A stretch of DNA of 64,000 nt. It comes from Promineifilum sp. (GTDB lineage Bacteria > Chloroflexota > Anaerolineae > Promineifilales > Promineifilaceae). Under the pieces are notes generated by a model. The model ran no database searches. It was not told the origin of the DNA and worked only from the letters and a program-made list of their open reading frames with translations. Both the position numbers and the translations under genes were made by a program. This document shows, piece by piece, positions 46,801 through 53,553 of this stretch; the first letter of the stretch is position 1; every line of letters starts with the position of its first letter. The stretch spans positions 1-64,000 of the forward strand of contig JACKBY010000008.1 of NCBI GenBank assembly GCA_020634335.1. The letters run 5' to 3'.

Positions 46801-48354
46801 GGTCATGGCGACCGTTGCGTCGCCCAACGGGTTGACGAAGCTCCACAATTGCGGATTCAGGACGCAGCCGTTGAAGTCGTCGGAGATCGGCGTTGCCACG
46901 TTGGGATTGCTGAACTGGGCGACGACGGTCCGGTCGGCAAACATCTCGACGGTGGTGGGGTTGGTATTGCCCTGGGCGTCGCCCTGCCAGCCGGCGAAGG
47001 TGGAGCCGGCGTCGGGCACGGCCGTCAGGCTGACGTCCTCACCAAAGCGGTAGGTCGCCTTTTGGGGAACGGGGTTTACCGCGCCGCTGCCCGTGCCCAC
47101 CTTGTTGATGGTCAATTCCGGCTTCGGCTCGGTGGCGGTCAGATTCACTGTTACGTTACCGAAGCTGACGTCGGCGTTGTGGGCTACCAGGATGATCGAG
47201 CCGTTGCGCGGCTCACCGGCCAACCCCGCTGCTTCGATGTCCCAGGCGGCCGGTTCAGCCTGGCCCTGGACCCAGACCTTGAAGCGGTAGGTGGCGGGCT
47301 TGGTCGGGTCGGCGTTGGGCGAAATGCTGACCTTGTACAGGTAGGTCGTGCCCAGCACGGGCGAGAAGCCCTTGACGCCGATCTGGTTGCCGCCGTTGCC
47401 CAGAAGCTGCAATCCTTCGGTGGCCGTGGCTTTTTCATAGCGATACCAGGCCATTGCGCCCAGCCGCCGCCAGCCGACGACCGGCTGGAACCCGTTGCCG
47501 GTGTCGAAGTGCCCCTGCCAGCGCACAATGACGCCGACGCCGGGGCTTTTGTTCAGGTCGAGGCTGTGGATCGTCACGGGGACGGTCACGGTGTAATTTC
47601 GCCAGGAAATATCGCCGATGGCGATGAGCCGGTCGAAACCGGTGTCGGCCAGGGAGGCCGGCCGCGCCTTGCCGCTGCTGATCATCCAGTTGCCGTCCAC
47701 AACCTGGGCCACGTCGTTGACCTTGGTCGCCGTGCTCCAGTCGATGGTGATAGTCTGCGGTGTGGGCCAGCCGCCGGCCTTGGCCTGATAATTGACGGTC
47801 ACGTTGGCGGGGGTCACCCCGCCCACGTTATCGGTGGCGATGATGCTGACGGTGTTGTTGCCCGCCAGCAGGTCGGTGTAATCCAGCTCAATGTTGAAGT
47901 CGCCACTGCGCACCAGCCGGCTGCTGTTGGCGCCAATCGACAACGTTTTGTTTGGCCCGCCGTTCAGCGAATAGGTCAGGCTGGTGAGCGGCGCGGCGCT
48001 GGTGACATTGCCCATGATGTTGACCCACTTTTGCGGGTCGCCGTTGGGGCCGAAGGTCTGGTTTGTGCCGTACCAAACGGTGATGGCCGGTGCATCGGCC
48101 GACGACTGGAACAGCGTGCCCGGCTGCACCGCGCCGCGCGGCGCGTCGGCCGACGTTTTGGGGGTGGCCGGCAGGCCGCCCACCAGCGGCGGGATAGTGG
48201 GGTCATTGAACTGCTCGTCGCCGGGGAAGGCAAGCGGCGCGGTTGCCGCCGGGCCGTCCTGGGCGGCAAACACGTTCGCGCCGGCCAGCGTCGTGAGACT
48301 TAACAGAAGGAGCAATACGAACGGAACAATCCTGACAGAAGATGATTTGGTCAT
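43864..48354 (-). CDS. Large exported InlB-repeat/DUF1349-like protein (paralogue 3, family B)
   Basis: 1496 aa from ATG 48354 (GAGGAA just before it); a GTG at 48363 is the alternative. Signal peptide IVPFVLLLLLSLTTLAGA. An N-terminal domain opens with ITVWYGTNQTFGPNGDPQ and contains LTYSLNGGPNKTL; a LamG/DUF1080-like domain follows (GVIVRWQGHFDTGNG, VGWRRLGAMAWYRYE). Nine InlB repeats are interspersed with two DUF1349-like domains (DDFNGCVLN and DDFSGCGAPN); the repeat after each has Cys (YACDEPV, YTCGQQV). The tail is KLFLPLTIR. Secreted; structural or adhesive role inferred. Long plus-strand frames over it are shadows. Confidence 0.85.
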   Translation of the reverse strand: MTKSSSVRIVPFVLLLLLSLTTLAGANVFAAQDGPAATAPLAFPGDEQFNDPTIPPLVGGLPATPKTSADAPRGAVQPGTLFQSSADAPAITVWYGTNQTFGPNGDPQKWVNIMGNVTSAAPLTSLTYSLNGGPNKTLSIGANSSRLVRSGDFNIELDYTDLLAGNNTVSIIATDNVGGVTPANVTVNYQAKAGGWPTPQTITIDWSTATKVNDVAQVVDGNWMISSGKARPASLADTGFDRLIAIGDISWRNYTVTVPVTIHSLDLNKSPGVGVIVRWQGHFDTGNGFQPVVGWRRLGAMAWYRYEKATATEGLQLLGNGGNQIGVKGFSPVLGTTYLYKVSISPNADPTKPATYRFKVWVQGQAEPAAWDIEAAGLAGEPRNGSIILVAHNADVSFGNVTVNLTATEPKPELTINKVGTGSGAVNPVPQKATYRFGEDVSLTAVPDAGSTFAGWQGDAQGNTNPTTVEMFADRTVVAQFSNPNVATPISDDFNGCVLNPQLWSFVNPLGDATVAMTGGHAEISVPAGSAHDLWTSGRNAPRIMQFAENGNFEFVVKFDSAMSTKNQAQGIVIEGDSQNYLRFNFLHDGNSYKAQAFYFIGGTPTEKLNSNITITPPMYLRVKRLGDVWNLHYSSDGTTWNFGAGFSYPLTVSSYGVYAGNSNQNPAHTAKIDYFFNTASPITPEDNDRKLNITTTGSGSVTRSVVKDNYACDEPVSLTPVPAEGFKFDSWSGDLSGSAVPGQLIMNATKNVTANFVPNVQYTVSVSAVGAGTVTKSPDKPFYSAGEMVTLTATAEVGNTFVNWSGGATGSTNPLTLPVNGNLTVVGNFAAAPNRTLTLTPIGDGTINADPPGPSYPHGQKVVLTAVPGANASFTEWGGAAAGTDNQVEVVMDADQTVTATFKDNIYTLAWTVDPLDKGTVTLSPQKEKYYEGEVVHLTPNPVPGYKFAGWSGDLSGDDVPGELTMTKDTTVTATFIPGETYTLTINIAGGDGTVIPTPSKTEYGYNEEVMLDAQPGPGFEFVSWSGDYTGTDNPATVTITKDTVITANFAGEGIYSLTIVPPANGTITVDPLRDLYAQDEQVTLTPVPALGYMFSGWGGDASGTDNPLILTMTGNKTISAAFVVAPNYILDVTTSGPGSVAIDPPGTEFIAGTTVTLTATAMPGYVFTGWSGDVVSNNNPYQLLMDGDKNIVANFGEPGDVVSDDFSGCGAPNPLWTWVDPLGQADYEMTGSQVKIIVPPDVDYDIWKNGNNSARLVQEVANTNFEIFVKLESPVTKAFQTQGVLIETDNDTFVRVDINHDGTGVRFFAGAVDNGSSRKGFNIALTPPASSPIYLRVLRNGDTFRMYYRYDENEQWVNFKGNSFKFSMDVQRVGIFASTQPAGTQTAPGHTALFDYFFNAAQPITPEDADAPALLVTKIGEGSVALVPAQASYTCGQQVQLKATPAAGWRFQNWSAGLNGSNPTQLLTITGRHEVTATFVRLEEIKLFLPLTIR

Positions 48355-48513
48355 TTTCCTCACAAAAAGCCCCCACGATCCGGAAGTCGGTCAGGCACGA
48401 GAGCGGGCAGGCAGCGCCACTTCGCCAAGAATGGGGAATATAAAAAATTTAACACGAAAGCGCGTCGGGCCGGCTTCGATTATTCAAGGCCGGCCGTCGC
48501 GCGGCCCCAGGGG

Positions 48514-48544
48514 CGGCGGCCGGAGCGATAAACTCCGGCCGCCG
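48514..48544. terminator. 12-bp hairpin after a repeat-protein gene
   Basis: CGGCGGCCGGAG (48514-48525) pairs perfectly with 48533-48544 around CGATAAA. It begins 11 nt after the stop at 48556. Confidence 0.8.
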
Positions 48545-48555
48545 AACTTGACCGT

Positions 48556-51500
48556 CTAGGGCTTCTGAATAAAAGGCATGAACGTCTTGTAGTCGCCTTG
48601 CCGGAAGCGAGCAATGAAGTTCAAGTGTTGCTCATCGACGATGAACGTCCGCGTCGTGCCCGTGCCCGTGATGGCGCCGTCCCAGCCGGCGAAGCTCCAC
48701 CCGGCCGAGGGCACGGCCGTCACGGTCACTTCCTCGCCGCAGTAGTAGCCGTCCTTGTCGGGACTGAACTCGACCTTGCCGCTACCCTCGACCTCGGCCG
48801 TCAGCTTGTAGTAGCTGTCTTCGGGGACGATGGGCGAGGCGCTATTGAAGAAGTAGTCGATGACGGCTGTATGGGCCGGCACGTCACCCTTGTAGGGCGT
48901 ATTGCCGGCGTAGATTCCCACCTGCTTGACGTTCATCTTGAAGGTAAAGGAGACGTTTTCCGTCCAGTTTTTGCCGTCATAAGAGTAGAGTTGGGTCCAC
49001 TTGTCGCCCTCGCGCACGATGCGCATGTAGATGGGCTTGAGTTGTTCGTCAACCTTGTTGTTGCTCTGCGTGCGCACCACCGGGTTTAGAGCGTCGAACG
49101 TCGCGGCATAGATGGTGACTTGCTGTGGCTCGTTCTCGGGGCTGCGCTTGTAGAAGTCGAAGCGGATAAAGGTCTGCTCGTCCTGCTGCACCAGGATGCC
49201 CTGCATCGCCACCAGCCCGGACAGCGTCGAGTCGAACTTCACCTCGACGGTGAAATCGGTGTTGTTGGAGGGCTGCATCAGGCGCGGCACGTCGATGCCG
49301 GTCGTCCAGATATTATGCGCGTCTTCCTTCTTACCCGCCGGCACGGAAATCTCCACCTGGCGGCCGGTCACGCCGTAGGCGCCGTCGCCCAGCGGGTCAA
49401 CCCACTTCCAGCGATCGCTCAGGTCGCACGAACTGAAGTCGTCGGAAGCCAGGCCCGACGAAGCGCTGGTGGAGAAGGTCAGGTCCTCGGTCTGGACTTC
49501 GTTGCCGTCGGCATCGGTCGACATTATTTGCAAGTGGTAGAACGTCTCGGCCTGCAAGCCCGACAGGGTGAGCTTGTGGCTGGTCACCAGATCGTCCTTG
49601 GCCTCTGTGCCGCCCTCGTAGAAGGTCGTCTCGCCGTAGTCGACACGGCTGGTGCCGGGCACGTCGGTCGTCCACGAGACTACGGCCACCGTGCCGCCAT
49701 GCACCTCGATATTGTAGTCGAGAATTTCGATGGGCGTCGTGTCCACCTCGAACACGGCCTCCAACTGGGTGTCTTTCTCGATAGCCAGGATGAGGGGATC
49801 ATCCGACCGGACGATGTCGCCGGTCCAGGTCACGAAATCAAAGCCCTTTTCCGGCTTGGGTGTCAGCGTGACCACGTCACCATACAAATAGGCATCCTTC
49901 AGCGGCGCGATCTCGACCGTTCCCGGGCCGTCCGTGGTGACTGTGAGCGCATACGTTTCCTGGGTGAAGGTGGCTGTGACGGCATTGTCCTGGGTGATCG
50001 TCAGGGTCTCGGTCAGGGCGGTGCTGTTGATCGCCCCTGACCAGCCGGTAAACTCCCAACCCAAGACGGGCGCAGCCACCAGCGTTACCATCTGGCCGTA
50101 GCCATACTCGATCTGCTCCGGGTTCAGGATCACGGCATTGTCGATCTCTTCGCCCACGCCGTCATTAACGATATTCACGTCCAGAACGTACTGGCTCTGC
50201 TCCAGATGAGCGATGGCCACCACGTTCTGGGTCATCGGGAAGCTTAGCGTCGTATTCGTACCGGCGACGCCCTCCCCTTCCCAGCCGAGGAATGACCAGC
50301 CGGGGTTAACCGTGACGGTCAACGTCACCGGCTCGCCAAACTTGTACGTCGGCTTAACGGGATCGACAGTGATCTTGCCGCCCTCGCCAATCCCGTCGGC
50401 CAGGATCAACGTCTCGAGGGTGTATTCATCCTCATCGAACGTGGCGGTGATGTTCATGTTGCCGGTGACGGGCACTGTGGGCGTCAGCTCTGTGCCCGTC
50501 CAGTCGCCGGACCAGCCGGTGAAGCTCCAGCCGTCGGTGGGCGCGGCCGTCAGGGCGACTTCCGTCCCATACAGGTAACTACCCTGATCCGGGTTCTTGG
50601 AGACCGTGCCGCCCGTGCCGTCGCCGTTGCTGACGACGTTGATGCTCATCGTGTAGAGCGAGTCGTTGGTGAAGGTGGCGACCACATCCTGCGTCTCCGT
50701 CATAACGACAGACACAGTAGGCTCGGTACTGTTGACCGCGCCGCTCCAGCCCTGGAATGCCCAATCGGTGGCGGGCACGGCCGTCAGCTCTACTGCCTCG
50801 TGGCAGAGATAGTTGGTCTTGTCGGGCACACGGGTCACCGTGCCGACGCCGACCTTGGTCACGTTCAGGTTCAGGGGCGGATCCACCTTGCTGATGGGCT
50901 GCGCCAAGTTGATGAAGTAGTCGATCACGCCGGTGAAGGCCGGATTGGAACCGGTGTTGCCGACGAAGGCCCCGATCTGGCTCATCGTCAGCGCCCGCGT
51001 GATCGTCGCGGCAAAGATCCAGTTCGTGCCGTCGGTGGAGTATTGCAAATTCCACAGGTCGCCGGCGCGGTTGAGGCGCATGTAGTTTTCCGTCCCGATG
51101 GTGATTGGCGTACTGGAGACCACGGCGGCATTGCCGTTCTTGGTGTCGACGACGACGAGGCTATTGGCCCCCAAGCCATCGTTCTGGAAATTGAAGCGCA
51201 GCCAGTTCGAGCTGTCCTGCTGCACCAGCATACCCATCGTCTGGGTCTTGCTGTTCAGCGTGGAAGCGAACTTGACTTCCACGTCGAAATCCTGATTGGT
51301 GACGAACTGCATCAGGCGCGGGGCCAGCAAGCCTTGCTTCCACAAGTCGTGGCTGAGGCCGCCGGGCACGGCGATCTGCGCTCCGGCCCCGGTCAGGGTC
51401 AGCGGCGCGTCGCCCAACGGATTGACGTAGGACCAGACGGCCGTGTCCAGCTCGCAGCCGCTAAAACCGCTCGACTGAATGGCCCCGGCCGTCAGCTTGG

Positions 51501-53484
51501 TCTTGAAAGTCAGATTGCCGGTGGCGGCCGTGTTGCCGAAGTAGTCGGTCGACGTCAGGCGGAAATTATAGGTTGTCGCCGCCGTCAGGCCGTCTAACTG
51601 GAGCGAATGGCTCGTCACCAGTGCGTTGTCGCTGACCGCGGGGTTTTCGTAGCCGGTCGTCAGGCCATATTCCACCTTGCTGGTGGCGCCTTCGTTGGTG
51701 AGCCAGGTGACCGTGGCCGACGTGCTGGTCGTGTTGACGACGACGTTGGAGATGGCCGGCGGTGTCAGGTCGGGCGGCTCGGTCGTGAAGGAGAACGTAT
51801 CGGACGTCACCATGCAGTTGCCCACCAGGTCGCAGGCGTAGATCGTGACCGGGATGGTCGTGTCCGGCGGGTAAGGTGTGGTGGGTGTATAGGTGACGGT
51901 CAGATCGTTCGACGGGCCGGACAGTTTGGGCGTGACCTGTTGGCCGTTAACCGACATGAGGATCGTATCGAGATCGATGCCGACGCCCGCGTCCTTGACG
52001 CGAATGGACACCGGAGCAAAGATGTCGACGTTGGTGCTGTTCGGCGCGGGCGTGCGGGTGGCGATGGTGGGCGCGGACGCGTCGGCCGCGCCCGTGTTGT
52101 TGCCGACGAGCACCAGCATGGGGCCGGGGTGCTCGATGAAGTTGCCCTGGCCGTTCTTCCACAAGTAGGTCAGCGAGTTATTGCCCGGCTTCAACGACGA
52201 CTTGCCGATGTCTCGCACCTGCAATTCCCACGAATCGGGCTGATTATCACCTTTGACCGTAGCCGACTTGGCCCCATTCCACGAGAAAAGGGGTGTGCGC
52301 CAGTACATTCCGACCAGGTAAGCCGTTTTATAGGCGGCCAGATTCAAATCATCCGGCAAGGGGAAGTTGTAGGTAACCGTGTCGGGCCGGTTGCCGTCCA
52401 TATGGAGACCGAAGTCGTCAAAGTCCGGCATCGTGTAGTACACGACAGGATACGTGCGAATCAGTGTGAAGTCACCCGTGACGCCGCCGGCGGCCTCGCG
52501 TGTGTTGCCGTTCTCGTCGACCACGCGAATCTTGAATTTGACGCCGGATTGATTAACGATGTGGGAAACATCCCACTCAACGCTAACTTCCTGGTCGATC
52601 CCGGCCAAACTTTCTTTCGACACCGTTCCAATGTGATTGATCGTGCCGCTCGGTACATGCGGGTTTATCCCCTCACCCACCTTACCCTCCGGCCACCAGT
52701 TATTGCGACTGAGGTTGTGCCAGTCACGGAAGACGCCATCGTTGTCGTCGTCGTAGCCGTCGTAGTAGGCGTGGAATTCGACGTAGCGGGCATTGCTGAC
52801 TTTGGCCGTCAGCTTAATCTTGTTGTTGGTGCTGACATCCAGCACACCGCCATTGGCCAGGTCGGTGTATTCCGTGGCACCGGCATCCAAGGACTTGATT
52901 GAGAGCATCTCGCCGTCCGGCGGTTCGGTATCGGCGGGGCTACCACCGGCAACCAGTGGATGCGCGTCGTCGTAGTAGATGCGCACGGACACGTCGTGGA
53001 TGTGGTAGCGGCCGCTCTCGCCCCAAAACAGGAAGACGTTGTCGCCGGAGACGAGTTCGTTGAGGGGCACTTCCTGCACCCAGGGCGTGCGGCTCCAGTC
53101 ATAGCCGACCGGCGACTGGTACACCTTGGTCGGGTGGTTGTTGAGGCGCAAGCGCGCGCTATGCGTGTCATAATTACGCCACAGATCGACGAAGATCTCG
53201 GCCCGCAAGGCCCCGGCGATGCCGTCCGGTATGTTCAGGATCATCGTCTTCGGGCATTTAGCCAGCGTGTCCGGCTCGGCATACCAGACGTTGCCGTTCG
53301 GTTCGCTATTCACACCCGGCTCGATGCAGCCGCCGGTGAATTGCTTATGATCCATCCAGTACTCTTTGTATGTCACCTCGCCATCGGCATTATAGATCCC
53401 CGCGTTTACCTGGGGGGCCCGTCCTAGAGCGATCACAAGCCCAAACAAAATGAGCACTACCAATAATCCACTAATTCGCTTCAT
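48556..53484 (-). CDS. Largest exported InlB-repeat/DUF1349-like protein (paralogue 4, family A)
   Basis: 1642 aa from ATG 53484 (GAGGG just upstream; an in-frame ATG lies 15 nt earlier). Signal peptide ISGLLVVLILFGLVIALG. The first 450 residues parallel the 38515 gene: EVTYKEYWMDHKQFTGGC, then KCPKTM, then a Big_5-like domain with CDLVGNC. An FN3-like domain, DUF1349-like domain 1 (SSGFSGCELD), five InlB repeats (first with YLCHEAV), a second FN3-like domain (VVSWTTDVPGTSRVDYG), DUF1349-like domain 2 (DDFSSCDLSD), one Cys repeat (YYCGEEV) and the tail KTFMPFIQKP follow. Secreted; function unknown. Confidence 0.85.
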   Translation of the reverse strand: MKRISGLLVVLILFGLVIALGRAPQVNAGIYNADGEVTYKEYWMDHKQFTGGCIEPGVNSEPNGNVWYAEPDTLAKCPKTMILNIPDGIAGALRAEIFVDLWRNYDTHSARLRLNNHPTKVYQSPVGYDWSRTPWVQEVPLNELVSGDNVFLFWGESGRYHIHDVSVRIYYDDAHPLVAGGSPADTEPPDGEMLSIKSLDAGATEYTDLANGGVLDVSTNNKIKLTAKVSNARYVEFHAYYDGYDDDNDGVFRDWHNLSRNNWWPEGKVGEGINPHVPSGTINHIGTVSKESLAGIDQEVSVEWDVSHIVNQSGVKFKIRVVDENGNTREAAGGVTGDFTLIRTYPVVYYTMPDFDDFGLHMDGNRPDTVTYNFPLPDDLNLAAYKTAYLVGMYWRTPLFSWNGAKSATVKGDNQPDSWELQVRDIGKSSLKPGNNSLTYLWKNGQGNFIEHPGPMLVLVGNNTGAADASAPTIATRTPAPNSTNVDIFAPVSIRVKDAGVGIDLDTILMSVNGQQVTPKLSGPSNDLTVTYTPTTPYPPDTTIPVTIYACDLVGNCMVTSDTFSFTTEPPDLTPPAISNVVVNTTSTSATVTWLTNEGATSKVEYGLTTGYENPAVSDNALVTSHSLQLDGLTAATTYNFRLTSTDYFGNTAATGNLTFKTKLTAGAIQSSGFSGCELDTAVWSYVNPLGDAPLTLTGAGAQIAVPGGLSHDLWKQGLLAPRLMQFVTNQDFDVEVKFASTLNSKTQTMGMLVQQDSSNWLRFNFQNDGLGANSLVVVDTKNGNAAVVSSTPITIGTENYMRLNRAGDLWNLQYSTDGTNWIFAATITRALTMSQIGAFVGNTGSNPAFTGVIDYFINLAQPISKVDPPLNLNVTKVGVGTVTRVPDKTNYLCHEAVELTAVPATDWAFQGWSGAVNSTEPTVSVVMTETQDVVATFTNDSLYTMSINVVSNGDGTGGTVSKNPDQGSYLYGTEVALTAAPTDGWSFTGWSGDWTGTELTPTVPVTGNMNITATFDEDEYTLETLILADGIGEGGKITVDPVKPTYKFGEPVTLTVTVNPGWSFLGWEGEGVAGTNTTLSFPMTQNVVAIAHLEQSQYVLDVNIVNDGVGEEIDNAVILNPEQIEYGYGQMVTLVAAPVLGWEFTGWSGAINSTALTETLTITQDNAVTATFTQETYALTVTTDGPGTVEIAPLKDAYLYGDVVTLTPKPEKGFDFVTWTGDIVRSDDPLILAIEKDTQLEAVFEVDTTPIEILDYNIEVHGGTVAVVSWTTDVPGTSRVDYGETTFYEGGTEAKDDLVTSHKLTLSGLQAETFYHLQIMSTDADGNEVQTEDLTFSTSASSGLASDDFSSCDLSDRWKWVDPLGDGAYGVTGRQVEISVPAGKKEDAHNIWTTGIDVPRLMQPSNNTDFTVEVKFDSTLSGLVAMQGILVQQDEQTFIRFDFYKRSPENEPQQVTIYAATFDALNPVVRTQSNNKVDEQLKPIYMRIVREGDKWTQLYSYDGKNWTENVSFTFKMNVKQVGIYAGNTPYKGDVPAHTAVIDYFFNSASPIVPEDSYYKLTAEVEGSGKVEFSPDKDGYYCGEEVTVTAVPSAGWSFAGWDGAITGTGTTRTFIVDEQHLNFIARFRQGDYKTFMPFIQKP

Positions 53485-53553
53485 TTTTCCCTCAGCCATG
53501 TACGTGCAGCAATGGTCTAGAACAGGCCCCCGGCTCCCCGGAACCGCGCGAGC

